From NCBI RefSeq assembly GCF_002100145.1, contig NZ_JXQD01000024.1, positions 126,094 to 190,093 on the forward strand: DNA of 64,000 nt. Direction: 5' to 3'. Origin of the DNA: Vibrio sp. qd031. Lineage in GTDB: Bacteria; Pseudomonadota; Gammaproteobacteria; Enterobacterales; Vibrionaceae. The notes beneath the pieces are model-generated. The model was not told where the DNA came from, did no database searches, and saw nothing but the letters and a program-made list of their open reading frames with translations. Both the position numbers and the translations under genes were made by a program. Positions 11,053 to 20,671 of the stretch are shown here, piece after piece. How positions within the stretch are numbered: the stretch's first letter is position 1; each line of letters begins with the position of its first letter.

Positions 11053-12543
11053 CTAGTTAACCCTTTTTAAATAAAGGCTCTTGGTTTGCTCCAAACTTTC
11101 TTTAGCCTCTCGCATTTCAACAAAACTTTTAATAATGCCAAGTTTATCTTTTGCCGACGATGTTAAAACCGACCCGTGTCGATAGTTAGTCATAAATGCA
11201 TCGAGTGGTACATCAGTGTCGTTGTTTGTAAACAAGTAAGACTGACTAAATTCAGCACTATCAGAGACTCTGAGATCATCCCTGATATCAGAAGGAATTG
11301 AAGATAAATCAAGTTCAGGTACAACTATTGAATCGCTAATGTAACTGTATAAGACGTGTGTAACAGTAAACGGAGTTGAGCTTTGATTATATGCCACTCG
11401 CATCAGTCCATCCTCGTTATTAATCGCGATGCTGTCAGTTAAAACGATTACATTTGAATTGGTTGACGGTTCTGCGTCGTTTGTGTTTTCAACGCTAAAT
11501 AGTGAACGATCATTTATAGAAATCTGCCAAGCCGCAGAAACCGTTTCTATCTGGTCAACGTATTTTGCTTCCCAATTAGGGGTGTCAATAGTTCCAGCAG
11601 CTCTGTAAACCCATGTTTCACCTCTAGAAGCATCAGGATAGTAATACTCAAAAGGTCCAGGACCAGAAACATCAATATCAACCAAAGGGTAAAAATATCC
11701 GCTCTTCAACAAATCTAACTCAATATCTGTGAATTGAATGCCAGATATGATGGTAGCTACGCCAAGATTCTTTGCATACGATAATGTTGAATCACTCCAA
11801 TCACTAAAGCCATATTGGTAGATATACTTCTTGTTTTCGTCTAGGTACTGAGTAACTAGTACTTTTTCACTATTAATATAGTCAATACCAGTGCTAGAAA
11901 TCTGTGGATTGGAGCTCGAGACGCTATCAATCTGAGAGTTAAAGTAGTATCGAGGGTAAGGATTGCCGGAAAGATCATCAGCGTTCCAAAACTGTTTATT
12001 TTTGAGGTTATTAGTTGCGTCATTACCACCAGTTAAACAATCGCCTGTTTCGGCAAAAAGTGATAACGAGAAAGCAGTGCTCCTTAAACCCAATTGATCT
12101 CTTAATGATTCTTTAGTAAATGTTGTGGCATTTATGATTGTCCCACCATGCTCTTGAATAGTAACGAAACCATTCGAAGGGATATCTTCCAAAGCCACTG
12201 TTAGCTTTCCATTTACTGCATGTACGTTATCGCCAACTTGCTCACCGGCTGCATTTGAGTAGATAGCAAATACTGCGTTATCAATATTACCTATTATTTT
12301 TTTGTAAATCAGTGCTCGTTCACCACCTATGCCATCATAAATGTCATAGCGAGTACACGACAACTGAGTTGAGTTATCTATATCGTCACTTCGATAGAAC
12401 TCAAATGTAAACTGAGTTTTATTAGGAGGTGTTGTCCCTCCCCCCTGACCACCGCCATTATTACCGCCACTACTAGCACTGCCACCACAACCAGCCAACA
12501 AACCAGACAATATCGCTACAATAGGTAAAACTCTCATTTTCAT
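11053..12543 (-). CDS. Predicted lipoprotein of unknown function
   Basis: I do not recognise the family. The 496-residue protein starts with a lipoprotein signal peptide whose lipobox LLAGC ends near residue 19. A low-complexity linker rich in Gly, Ser and Asn follows (about 20-42, including GGNNGGGQGGG), then a roughly 450-residue domain rich in Asp, Ser, Tyr and Asn. Only a few cysteines occur after the lipobox, at least two of them (LSCTRYD and GDCLTGG) able to form a disulfide. No catalytic motif is obvious. An outer-membrane, surface or periplasmic location is inferred from the lipobox. The base composition appears more AT-rich than neighbouring genes, suggesting a lineage-specific gene. 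It is a single gene with its own terminator. Confidence 0.75.
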   Translation of the reverse strand: MKMRVLPIVAILSGLLAGCGGSASSGGNNGGGQGGGTTPPNKTQFTFEFYRSDDIDNSTQLSCTRYDIYDGIGGERALIYKKIIGNIDNAVFAIYSNAAGEQVGDNVHAVNGKLTVALEDIPSNGFVTIQEHGGTIINATTFTKESLRDQLGLRSTAFSLSLFAETGDCLTGGNDATNNLKNKQFWNADDLSGNPYPRYYFNSQIDSVSSSNPQISSTGIDYINSEKVLVTQYLDENKKYIYQYGFSDWSDSTLSYAKNLGVATIISGIQFTDIELDLLKSGYFYPLVDIDVSGPGPFEYYYPDASRGETWVYRAAGTIDTPNWEAKYVDQIETVSAAWQISINDRSLFSVENTNDAEPSTNSNVIVLTDSIAINNEDGLMRVAYNQSSTPFTVTHVLYSYISDSIVVPELDLSSIPSDIRDDLRVSDSAEFSQSYLFTNNDTDVPLDAFMTNYRHGSVLTSSAKDKLGIIKSFVEMREAKESLEQTKSLYLKRVN

Positions 12544-12984
12544 ACTCTCGCACGTCCTTTCTATGTTGGCGTGTCAAAACTTTGCCGCCAAGTGCATGTT
12601 TCCCGTGATATGTTTTGTAAAAAGCAATTTGTATGCCGCAAAGCATCTATTATGGCGACTTACATCACATTAATGATCGAATTGAAGGGTGAATGAACTG
12701 TTTGCTTAAACCTCCATCGTTTTCAAAACAAAGCATTATGTCTGTAAACCAACAACATTTTGAGCGCCAACCCGCACCATTCAACAAAATTTGAAATATT
12801 ACTACGTTATTTTTACGAAACTGACCCAGATCAATTGAGAAAAAAGAGTGCGTTGCTACACTCTTGCGCATCAGTAAAGATGCCTCTCTTTGTTGCAATA
12901 TGTAACTAGCTGCAAGCGCAGGTTATGTGCTACAACTGTGGGTATCTTTTTAAGGGAATTAAAAATCAATCGAAAGAGGATTCT
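12544..12984. other. Divergent intergenic region between the lipoprotein and DUF3360 genes
   Basis: A 440-base region, AT-rich, that must hold promoters for both genes. The rightward side has an FNR-like box and an extended -10 element (12821-12862), which leaves a leader of about 115 bases. No credible ORF was seen; the small leftward frame at 12665-12898 shows no ribosome site or known domain. Confidence 0.6.
12821..12862 (+). promoter_or_regulatory. FNR-type class II promoter of the DUF3360 gene
   Basis: CTGACCCAGATCAA (12821-12834) matches the FNR box TTGATnnnnATCAA with two mismatches. An extended -10, TGC followed by TACACT (12857-12862), would start RNA near 12869. That puts the box centre at -41.5, exactly the class II activator position. 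Confidence 0.5.
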
Positions 12985-14523
12985 ATGTCCGATGTGAAAT
13001 ACACGCAGGAAGAAATAGAAAACAAAAGCTATTCTGAACTGCACCGTCCAGCTTCTGAGTTCAAATCTCGCTCAGACTACTTGGATAACGAACTGCAAAT
13101 AATGAAGCCACGCCGTTTCGGTCTAAACCTACCAGGTCGTGACTTCCGCTTCGAAATTGAAGATTTCGTTCCAGCCATTGCTGGTACTATCGGCATCATC
13201 GCGATGTACTCGGCGGTTATGATGTCTTGGGCTGAAGGCCTAACTCAAGCTTGGGACCACGTAAACCTAGGTAAAGAGTTTGCTATCGAAGTTGCTCGCG
13301 TAGAAATGCTCATTCCTGCGCTGCTGTTTTGTGTTTTAGCGTCTGGCTTTTTTAATCCTCGAGCGAACTTAGCCGGTAACCACGGACCAATGATCCCACT
13401 GATCGGTGCTATTGCGCTGGCTGGTGCCCACCCTCTTGCTCTTGCTATCCTTTTAGGCATCTTTGGTCTACTACTAAGTTATTTCAAAGGGGGGTCGAAG
13501 CTCGTTAACCTCACCTCTGAAGGCACCGCCGGTGGTTTGCTTATATTCTTAGGCTTTACTGGGACCATGAGCCAGATTGGTTACATACAAGAGTGGGCTA
13601 TGGGACTACAAACCGCAGATATCGCGGCAGGCTCAATGGGTTACATTGGTCTAGTAGTTCTAGCAGTGGCTATCGTTATTTACGCCTTATTAGCTAAGCT
13701 TGGTCTACGTTGGCTTGCTATCCCAGTATGTGCGTTTACTGGTCTTATCATTGCCATGCTACTTGGCGCGGGTTTCGATTTGCGTTTTGAAACAGAGATG
13801 GGCATTCCAAACCTTAACCCAATGTACTGGTGGGGAAGCACAGAACAAGGTTGGCAGCTTGGCCTACCAACAATGGAGCATTTCATTGCTTCACTACCGT
13901 TTGCTATTTTAGCGGTTGCTATGTGGTCGCCAGACTTCCTTGGTCACCGTATTTTCCAAGAACTTAACTACCCGAAAAACACCGAAAAAGTACTTATGGA
14001 TGTTGACGACACTATGACGATGTGTTCTGTCCGTCAAATTGTTGGTACGGCAGTCGGTGGTGGTAACATTACTTCATCTTGGGGTACGTACATGATCCCT
14101 GCCGCGATCGCTAAGCGTCCTATCCCTGCTGGTGCTATCCTGCTTGGTACTCTATGTATCATCGTAGCCATCTTAGGTTTCCCAATGGATGTTGCTGTAT
14201 GGCCTCCAGTGATGCGTATTGCGTTGCTTGTTGGTGTATTCTTGCCGCTACTAGAGGCAGGTATGCAGATGGTTCGAGACACTAAAGATTCCCAGGCTGC
14301 TGGTATCTGTATTTTTGGCGCCATTGTCGTTAACCCGGTTATCGCTTGGGCACTGACGATGCTTCTAGACAACAACGGCCTCATTGGTGACAAAGAACGC
14401 GCTTCTAAGCTGTCGTTTGTAGACAAAATGGTCATCCCTGGTGGTGTACTGATTGTTTGTCTACTAGCAATGTTGGCGGTAGGCATGCTTGAAAGTGCTT
14501 ACGGTCTTCCGGCGCTACTGTAA
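12985..14523 (+). CDS. DUF3360 family multi-spanning membrane protein next to pflB
   Basis: A 512-residue inner-membrane protein with a charged N-terminal region of about 60 residues and 11-13 hydrophobic helices. I recognise it as the DUF3360 type found beside pflB in Vibrio (V. cholerae VC1865 from memory). Small-residue-rich helices such as NPRANLAGNHGPMIPLIG (about 125-142) recall the half-helices of UraA/SLC26-type transporters, but that is only an impression. The start is ATG 12985, with AGAGGA at 5-10 bases. An upstream in-frame ATG at 12925 lacks such a site. Its FNR-like promoter and position suggest transport linked to anaerobic pyruvate or formate metabolism. No substrate is proven. 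Confidence 0.8.
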   Translation: MSDVKYTQEEIENKSYSELHRPASEFKSRSDYLDNELQIMKPRRFGLNLPGRDFRFEIEDFVPAIAGTIGIIAMYSAVMMSWAEGLTQAWDHVNLGKEFAIEVARVEMLIPALLFCVLASGFFNPRANLAGNHGPMIPLIGAIALAGAHPLALAILLGIFGLLLSYFKGGSKLVNLTSEGTAGGLLIFLGFTGTMSQIGYIQEWAMGLQTADIAAGSMGYIGLVVLAVAIVIYALLAKLGLRWLAIPVCAFTGLIIAMLLGAGFDLRFETEMGIPNLNPMYWWGSTEQGWQLGLPTMEHFIASLPFAILAVAMWSPDFLGHRIFQELNYPKNTEKVLMDVDDTMTMCSVRQIVGTAVGGGNITSSWGTYMIPAAIAKRPIPAGAILLGTLCIIVAILGFPMDVAVWPPVMRIALLVGVFLPLLEAGMQMVRDTKDSQAAGICIFGAIVVNPVIAWALTMLLDNNGLIGDKERASKLSFVDKMVIPGGVLIVCLLAMLAVGMLESAYGLPALL

Positions 14524-14530
14524 AAATTGT

Positions 14531-14563
14531 AAACAAAGGGTGGCAGTTGCCGCCCTTTTGTTA
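14531..14563 (+). terminator. Terminator after the DUF3360 gene
   Basis: ACAAAGGGTGGC pairs with GCCGCCCTTTTGT around a short loop, just after the stop codon. The T-rich 3' arm supports termination, so pflB needs its own promoter. Confidence 0.7.
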
Positions 14564-14629
14564 CGTAAGAATGACGTGCGAGTAAAATATAAAGTTTTTT
14601 TGAAAGTTTAAACAAAAAATAACGATTTA

Positions 14630-14671
14630 TTGATTTAGTTTAGTTTTCTAAAAAATTTTTTGGGCTATAAT
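14630..14671 (+). promoter_or_regulatory. FNR-type class II promoter of pflB
   Basis: A perfect left half-site TTGAT (14630-14634) is followed by a weak right half TTTAG, centre 14636.5. A perfect TATAAT (14666-14671) would start RNA near 14678, which puts the box at -41.5. The leader to pflB is about 138 bases. Anaerobic control of pflB by FNR and ArcA is known in E. coli. Confidence 0.5.
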
Positions 14672-14815
14672 TAGCCTTAGATTTAATGCCAAGATTTATG
14701 AATTTAGTCCATACTATGTCCATCGGTATTGGTTTTAACTCTTAACGAGTGTAAAGGGTGTCTACTACTTAGCGCCTGATACACATGTGTTTTCTACTAA
14801 AAAGGTAGGTTTATC

Positions 14816-17092
14816 ATGGCAGAGCAATTTGCTAAAGCTTGGGAAGGTTTTGCTGACGGTGAGTGGCAAAACGACGTTAACGTTCGTGATTTCATTCAAA
14901 AGAACTACACTCCATACGAAGGCGACGAGTCATTCCTAGTCTCTGAAGGTACTGAAGCAACTAACACGCTTTGGGCTAAAGTTATGGAAGGTATCAAGCA
15001 AGAAAACAGCACCCACGCTCCTGTAGATTTTGATACATCTGTTATCTCTACCATCACGTCGCACGACGCTGGTTACATCAACAAAGATCTAGAAACAATC
15101 GTTGGTCTACAAACAGAAGCACCTCTAAAGCGTGCTCTTATTCCTAACGGTGGTATCCGTATGGTTGAAGGTTCTTGTAAAGCCTACGACCGCGAGCTGG
15201 ATCCAGAAGTTAAAAAAATCTACTCTGACTACCGTAAAACGCACAATGCTGGTGTGTTCGACGTGTACACTCCAGACATCCTAAAATGTCGTAAGTCTGG
15301 CGTTTTGACTGGTCTTCCAGATGCGTACGGCCGTGGTCGTATCATCGGTGACTACCGTCGTGTTGCTCTTTACGGAATCGACTTCCTAATGAAGAACAAA
15401 GCGGCTCAGTTCCACTCAACTCAAGCTGACTTTGAGAACGGTGAAGATCTACAAATGACCATGCAACTTCGCGAAGAGCTTCAAGAGCAATATCGCGCAC
15501 TTGGTCAAATGAAAGAAATGGCGGCTAAATACGGCTACGATATCTCTGAGCCTGCTCAAACTGCTCAAGAAGCTATCCAGTGGACTTACTTCGGTTACCT
15601 AGCTGCAGTTAAATCACAAAACGGTGCGGCAATGTCTCTAGGCCGTACCTCTACTTTCCTTGATGTGTACATCGAGCGCGATATCGCTGCTGGCAAAATC
15701 ACTGAAGTAGAAGCGCAAGAGATGATCGACCACTTCGTAATGAAGCTACGTATGGTTCGTTTCCTACGTACTCCTGAATACGATGAGTTGTTCTCTGGTG
15801 ACCCAATCTGGGCAACAGAATCAATGGGTGGTATGGGTATTGACGGACGTACGCTAGTAACGCGTTCTAACTTCCGTTTCCTAAACTCACTATACACTAT
15901 GGGTCCAAGCCCAGAGCCAAACATCACTGTTCTTTGGTCTGAGCAACTGCCTGACGGCTTTAAGCGTTTCTGTGCAAAAGTATCTATCGATACTTCTTCT
16001 ATCCAGTACGAAAACGACGACCTAATGCGTCCTGACCTAGAGTCTGACGACTACGCAATCGCTTGTTGTGTATCTCCAATGGTTGTTGGTAAGCAAATGC
16101 AGTTCTTCGGCGCTCGTGCAAACCTTGCTAAAACACTACTTTACGTTATCAACGGTGGTGTGGATGAGAAGCTTAAGACTCAAATCGGTCCTAAGATGCC
16201 TAAAATCACTGACGACGTCCTAGACTTCGACGATGTATGGGGCAAACTTGACGGATTCATGGACTGGTTGGCGAAGCAATATGTGTCTGCTCTAAACGCA
16301 ATCCATTACTCTCACGACAAATACAGCTACGAATCAGCGCTTATGGCTCTGCATGACCGTGACGTTGCTCGTACAATGGCGTGTGGTATCGCAGGTCTAT
16401 CTGTTGCAGCTGACTCACTAGCGGCAATCAAATACGCTAAAGTAAGCCCAATTCGTGACGAAGATGGCGTAGCAATCGACTTTAACATCGAAGGCGACTA
16501 CCCTAAATTTGGTAACAACGATGCTCGTGTAGATGACATTGCTTGTGAACTTGTTTCTGTGTTCATGAACAAGATCCGTAAGCTTAAGACTTACCGCAAC
16601 GCGCGTCCTACTCAGTCTATCCTTACTATCACTTCGAACGTTGTATACGGTAAGAAGACAGGTAACACGCCTGACGGTCGTCAAGCAGGTGCTCCTTTTG
16701 CTCCTGGTGCTAACCCAATGCACGGTCGTGATGAGAAAGGCGCTGTAGCTTCTCTTACTTCTGTAGGTAAACTGCCGTTTGCTGATGCACAAGATGGTAT
16801 CTCGTACACCTTCTCTATCGTACCTAACGCACTAGGTAAAGATGAGACGGGTCAACGCGCTAACCTTGCTGGCCTAATGGATGGTTACTTCCACCACGAA
16901 GCTGACATCGAAGGTGGTCAACACCTTAACGTGAACGTTCTTAACCGCGAAACTCTAGAAGACGCAGTTAAACACCCTGAGAACTACCCTCAGCTAACCA
17001 TTCGCGTTTCTGGTTACGCTGTACGTTTTAACTCTCTAACTAAAGAGCAGCAACAAGACGTAATCGCACGTACGTTCACTGAATCTCTATAA
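14816..17092 (+). CDS. pflB: Formate C-acetyltransferase (pyruvate formate-lyase) PflB
   Basis: PflB splits pyruvate and CoA into acetyl-CoA and formate by a glycyl radical mechanism in anaerobic cells. The 758-residue length is normal. The adjacent active-site cysteines are in AIACCVSPM near residues 416-417. The radical glycine is Gly733 in RVSGYAVRF, 25 residues from the C-terminus. Codon use is strongly biased to preferred codons (CGT, GGT, CTA, AAC), as expected of a very highly expressed enzyme. The start has AAAAAGGTAGG upstream. Its activating enzyme is encoded 1.35 kb downstream, after an LpxR-like gene. Confidence 0.97.
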   Translation: MAEQFAKAWEGFADGEWQNDVNVRDFIQKNYTPYEGDESFLVSEGTEATNTLWAKVMEGIKQENSTHAPVDFDTSVISTITSHDAGYINKDLETIVGLQTEAPLKRALIPNGGIRMVEGSCKAYDRELDPEVKKIYSDYRKTHNAGVFDVYTPDILKCRKSGVLTGLPDAYGRGRIIGDYRRVALYGIDFLMKNKAAQFHSTQADFENGEDLQMTMQLREELQEQYRALGQMKEMAAKYGYDISEPAQTAQEAIQWTYFGYLAAVKSQNGAAMSLGRTSTFLDVYIERDIAAGKITEVEAQEMIDHFVMKLRMVRFLRTPEYDELFSGDPIWATESMGGMGIDGRTLVTRSNFRFLNSLYTMGPSPEPNITVLWSEQLPDGFKRFCAKVSIDTSSIQYENDDLMRPDLESDDYAIACCVSPMVVGKQMQFFGARANLAKTLLYVINGGVDEKLKTQIGPKMPKITDDVLDFDDVWGKLDGFMDWLAKQYVSALNAIHYSHDKYSYESALMALHDRDVARTMACGIAGLSVAADSLAAIKYAKVSPIRDEDGVAIDFNIEGDYPKFGNNDARVDDIACELVSVFMNKIRKLKTYRNARPTQSILTITSNVVYGKKTGNTPDGRQAGAPFAPGANPMHGRDEKGAVASLTSVGKLPFADAQDGISYTFSIVPNALGKDETGQRANLAGLMDGYFHHEADIEGGQHLNVNVLNRETLEDAVKHPENYPQLTIRVSGYAVRFNSLTKEQQQDVIARTFTESL

Positions 17093-17114
17093 TCTAGAAT
17101 CAGATTGAAACACC

Positions 17115-17146
17115 AAATACCCCGCTAACGCGGGGTATTTTTTTGC
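17115..17146 (+). terminator. Terminator of pflB
   Basis: A perfect stem AAATACCCCGC/GCGGGGTATTT (17115-17125 and 17130-17140) with a four-base loop and a run of seven or more T. Confidence 0.92.
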
Positions 17147-17330
17147 CTACTATGCACCAAGTTATCGCCTGGTAAGTCTATCCCACTGAATTCCTGTTAA
17201 CTTATGAACTACCTTAGTATTAAAAATGCGACATTAGTTTAGTTATAGGTGTCAGTTTGGCATAAATAGTGCAGCGTTCTGTTAAATGAGCTCGCTCAGT
17301 CAAATTAATGCCACAGGGAACGTGAGAACT

Positions 17331-18317
17331 ATGCTATCAACACTTCGATTAACTGCGCTTGCCGTATTGCCATTAATCGCGTCTTCTGCCATAGCAGAGT
17401 CGAACAGTGCCTTCTATTTTGGTCTAGATAACGATGGTGTATTCGGTGTCGACCAAGACTATACCAATGGTATTTTCTTCAGTTATTCATCCGACATCGA
17501 TCTCGACAAAGACTCTATTTTTTACCATCTGCCTACCGAACCGTTTAAGCAAGGTTTGGATAACGAACTGAAATGGAGCATCCAAATGGGTCAAAAAATG
17601 TGGACCCCTTCAGATTTAGCGGCCAGTGAACCTCAACCGGGCGAGCGTCCATACGCCGGTCTGCTGTTTGCTGAAGCATCGCTCTACGCGCTCGACGATG
17701 ATCAAGTCAGTTACTTTGGGTTAATGCTAGGGACAACTGGCGGTAATGCACTCACCGAACATAGTCAAAAGTTTGTCCATAGCTTGACTGGCTCTCCTGA
17801 CCCTCAAGGCTGGGACTACCAAATCTACAACCAAATGGTATTGAATCTAAACCATAAAAATGACCAAAGGCATTTTTATCAACCTCAAGAGTCTGGCTGG
17901 GGCAGCGAATTCAGTACTAACTACCGTGCAATGCTGGGTAATTTCAGAACCGAAGTCGCCGTTGGTGGGTTGTATCGATGGGGATATCAGTTACACGATA
18001 GTTTCGGCAGCACCAATATCAGCAACGAAGCCTCGCTAAACCCAACTATGATCCGTCGCGCAAAGACCGGCGGTTACTTTTTTGGGGGTATCGAAGGCCG
18101 TTATCGCTTTAACGACATCACCATCGATGGTGATCGCCCAGATGAGGTGCCAAAAACTACGGTAGAAAACCTACAAGCTACCGCCGTTCTGGGCGCTGTT
18201 GGATATTACCATGGATGGGGAATTAGCTTTTCGATTGCTGCAAAATCCAACGACTTTGTAGAAGACAATTCTAATTTCTTAGCGAACGGTTCTTTAGCGC
18301 TGTTCTGGCTGTTCTAA
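17331..18317 (+). CDS. LpxR-like lipid A deacylase family outer-membrane protein (DUF2219)
   Basis: LpxR is an outer-membrane beta-barrel hydrolase that removes the 3'-acyloxyacyl group of lipid A. The 328-residue product has a signal peptide ending SAIA near residue 22. Family hallmarks follow: LDNDG with the Asn-Asp pair, DYTNG, GQKMWTP, RPYAG, and a His in FVHSL. The C-terminal Phe after LALFWL is a typical barrel assembly signal. I prefer ATG 17331, which gives a clean signal peptide, over the in-frame ATG 17286, which would add 15 polar residues. It lies between pflB and pflA, but pflB ends at a terminator, so it probably has its own promoter. Activity is inferred from motifs only. Confidence 0.85.
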   Translation: MLSTLRLTALAVLPLIASSAIAESNSAFYFGLDNDGVFGVDQDYTNGIFFSYSSDIDLDKDSIFYHLPTEPFKQGLDNELKWSIQMGQKMWTPSDLAASEPQPGERPYAGLLFAEASLYALDDDQVSYFGLMLGTTGGNALTEHSQKFVHSLTGSPDPQGWDYQIYNQMVLNLNHKNDQRHFYQPQESGWGSEFSTNYRAMLGNFRTEVAVGGLYRWGYQLHDSFGSTNISNEASLNPTMIRRAKTGGYFFGGIEGRYRFNDITIDGDRPDEVPKTTVENLQATAVLGAVGYYHGWGISFSIAAKSNDFVEDNSNFLANGSLALFWLF

Positions 18318-18446
18318 TTCTCGACGATTATCGCGCTACTGGTGGTTTTATCTAAAAGAAGCACCAGTAACGACGCCATTCGATTGCCCCCACCTATTCT
18401 CTTACGATAAACTACGCCCATCTTTTATTGTTCAAGAGACTTCCCT

Positions 18447-19187
18447 ATGTCAACCACCGGACGTATACACTCTTTCGAATCTTGTGGCACAGTCGATGGC
18501 CCCGGTATTCGCTTTATCGTTTTTTTGCAAGGGTGCTTGATGCGCTGCATGTATTGCCACAATCGAGATACATGGGATCCTCAAGGCGGCAAGGAAGTGA
18601 CTGTGGAAGAAATCATTAAAGAGGCAAAATCTTACCGCCACTTTATGAACGCCTCTGGTGGCGGCATCACTTGTTCTGGTGGCGAAGCCATGATGCAACC
18701 AGAATTCGTTCGTGACTTTTTTCGTGCAGCGCAAGCCGAAGGTATTCACACCTGCCTCGACACTAATGGCTTCATCCGCAAGCACACTGAGGTTATTGAC
18801 GAAGTTCTTGAAGCAACTGACCTTGTAATGTTGGACCTAAAACATATGAAAGATGAAATACATCATGATTTTATTGGTGTATCCAACAAACGTACTTTGG
18901 ATTTTGCACGTTACCTACAAAAGATTGGTCAAAAAACGTGGATCCGTTACGTAATTGTTCCAGGCTATACAGATGATGATGAGTCAGTGGAAATGCTCGG
19001 TGAATTCATTAAAGATATGGACAACATCGAAAAAGTAGAGCTATTACCGTATCACAAATTAGGTGCGCACAAATGGGAAGCACTCGGATACGACTACCCT
19101 CTCGAGGGTGTAGAGCCGCCTAGCAAAGAGACGATGGATAATATTGTGTCTATTTTGTCTAAATACAACGACAACGTGAAGTACTAA
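18447..19187 (+). CDS. pflA: Pyruvate formate-lyase 1 activating enzyme PflA
   Basis: PflA is a radical SAM enzyme that creates the glycyl radical on PflB, using S-adenosylmethionine and a reduced flavodoxin. The 246-residue protein has the CxxxCxxC iron-sulfur motif as [10 protein letters not shown] near residues 30-39, the GGE-like motif SGGEAMMQ near 77-84 and a full-length radical SAM half-barrel. The N-terminus [18 protein letters not shown] is typical. A frame on the same strand starting at 18428 is a shadow. The CbiM-like gene follows 10 bases after the stop and is probably cotranscribed. Confidence 0.95.
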   Translation: MSTTGRIHSFESCGTVDGPGIRFIVFLQGCLMRCMYCHNRDTWDPQGGKEVTVEEIIKEAKSYRHFMNASGGGITCSGGEAMMQPEFVRDFFRAAQAEGIHTCLDTNGFIRKHTEVIDEVLEATDLVMLDLKHMKDEIHHDFIGVSNKRTLDFARYLQKIGQKTWIRYVIVPGYTDDDESVEMLGEFIKDMDNIEKVELLPYHKLGAHKWEALGYDYPLEGVEPPSKETMDNIVSILSKYNDNVKY

Positions 19188-19197
19188 CTTATCTTCT

Positions 19198-19848
19198 ATG
19201 AATGGATTCGCGCTACTGAGTTATGGACTGGCTGCAGTGCTACTCGTAATCGCACTGCGCGATGCGCGAATCCACTTAGTACCTCAACTGCTCAATAATA
19301 AACCCTATCAACACTTCTTCTTCGCCACAATATTCGGCCTATTTTTGCTTTGGAGTGCCCAAGCAAGTATTAAAGACGGATTGTCACTGCACTTATTGAT
19401 GGTCACCACATTCACTCATTTATTTGGCTGGACTATCGCATTAGTCATCGGTGTGGTTATCACCCTTTTGCTGCTAGTCACTCAACAGCTGAGTATCGAC
19501 AGTTTACCTGCGTTTTTGCTGTTCACTGTGATCCTTTCTATCGGTCTAAGCCATTTGTTGTCAGCGGTGGTGCATAGACTGCTACCCAAACATCTCTTTG
19601 TTTATCTATTTGTTGGCGTTTTTACGACAGCAGCGGTTGTCGGTACCATCCATTTAACTTTACACGCGCTGTACCAGTTATTCATTGGACACTATGATTG
19701 GCAAACCATCGTCAATAATTACTACGTATTTGCCTTTTTACTCGCTTTTCCTGAAGCGTTACTAAATGGGTTATGCATGACATTGATGGTGGTCTTTAAG
19801 CCTGAATGGGTTCGTCATTACAGTGATCGAGATTACCTCAGCAATTAA
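19198..19848 (+). CDS. CbiM-like energy-coupling factor membrane protein
   Basis: A 216-residue membrane protein with six or seven hydrophobic helices. The segment DGLSLHLLMVTTFTHLFGW (about 60-79) and the C-terminal FPEALLNGL (about 181-189) resemble the proteobacterial CbiM-like group, the substrate-capture components of cobalt and nickel ECF transporters. It lacks the N-terminal MHI start that binds metal in true CbiM, and no transporter ATPase or T-component lies near. It begins 10 bases after pflA without a clear ribosome site, so translation may be coupled. The metal role is uncertain. Confidence 0.65.
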   Translation: MNGFALLSYGLAAVLLVIALRDARIHLVPQLLNNKPYQHFFFATIFGLFLLWSAQASIKDGLSLHLLMVTTFTHLFGWTIALVIGVVITLLLLVTQQLSIDSLPAFLLFTVILSIGLSHLLSAVVHRLLPKHLFVYLFVGVFTTAAVVGTIHLTLHALYQLFIGHYDWQTIVNNYYVFAFLLAFPEALLNGLCMTLMVVFKPEWVRHYSDRDYLSN

Positions 19849-19974
19849 ACAGTGATCCGCCAAATTAACAATGATGATTTTCTAGTCATGCAATATAAAA
19901 ATTAACCGACTTTGCCTGTATTCTAGTGTAAAACTTGTTAGTCTATCTTCAACACGAATTTGCGGAGTCCTATA

Positions 19975-20475
19975 ATGGAAATGACCAATGCACAACGACT
20001 GATTTTATCTAATCAGTACTACCTAATGTCTAAGCTTACGCCAGAGAATCAAGCTAAATACGAGCGTTTACAAACGATTGTTGAACGTGGTTACGGCTTA
20101 CAAATGCGCGAGCTAGACAAAGAGTTTGGCAAAATTAGCGAACAAGAGTGTCGCGAGGTCATCGACATTATGGAAATGTATCACGCGATGCAAGAGTCAT
20201 TTAAAATGCTTAATGTGAATGACCAAGCACAGGTCGATCAACGTCGATTGCAATTCTTGGGCTTTGATATCGCGAGTGAAGCACAGCTAGTAAATTATGT
20301 GCGCTTTTTGACAGAGTCAGAAGGTCTTTACCCGCACTTTGAAAAAGCAGACCACCACTTTAACAGCCAAATAGCGATGCTGGACAAGTATCGTCGTATG
20401 CTCACAACGTGGCGCAATTGCCCTCGTCAATATCACTTATCTCCTACTGAAATTTCACAAATTTTCAGTGCGTAG
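19975..20475 (+). CDS. yfbU: YfbU family protein
   Basis: A 166-residue homologue of E. coli YfbU, a small soluble family with no firmly known activity; in E. coli it has been linked to stress and cell death. The opening [15 protein letters not shown], the central [16 protein letters not shown] and the ending [15 protein letters not shown] match the family almost residue for residue. The start is ATG 19975 with GGAG 8 bases upstream. The in-frame extension back to 19960 has no ribosome site. It is monocistronic and ends at a terminator. Confidence 0.92.
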   Translation: MEMTNAQRLILSNQYYLMSKLTPENQAKYERLQTIVERGYGLQMRELDKEFGKISEQECREVIDIMEMYHAMQESFKMLNVNDQAQVDQRRLQFLGFDIASEAQLVNYVRFLTESEGLYPHFEKADHHFNSQIAMLDKYRRMLTTWRNCPRQYHLSPTEISQIFSA

Positions 20476-20502
20476 TGCTATAGCATAACCAATTTACCCT
20501 CG

Positions 20503-20533
20503 AAATGGCTCAATATATTGGGCCATTTTTGTA
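20503..20533 (+). terminator. Terminator of yfbU
   Basis: AAATGGCTCAA pairs with TTGGGCCATTT around a short AT loop, followed by TTTTTG. Confidence 0.8.
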
Positions 20534-20671
20534 TTCTCTTCTAAGTAGAAACATCTCGTAAACAAATAAAATGCCAACAATTTTAGGCAAATCAGCTCAA
20601 TCATGACTAGGATTAAAATAAAGCACACTGTGTGATGTTGAGTTTGATGATGTTTAATTGAGGGGGCGCAC

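Noticed and set aside
12665..12898. Minus-strand 77-codon frame before the DUF3360 gene
   Set aside because: No ribosome site and it covers the FNR-type promoter; translation shows no family features.
14034..14486. A 150-codon frame antisense to the DUF3360 gene
   Set aside because: It is the shadow of a strongly coding gene; its composition mirrors the opposite strand and no ribosome site was seen.
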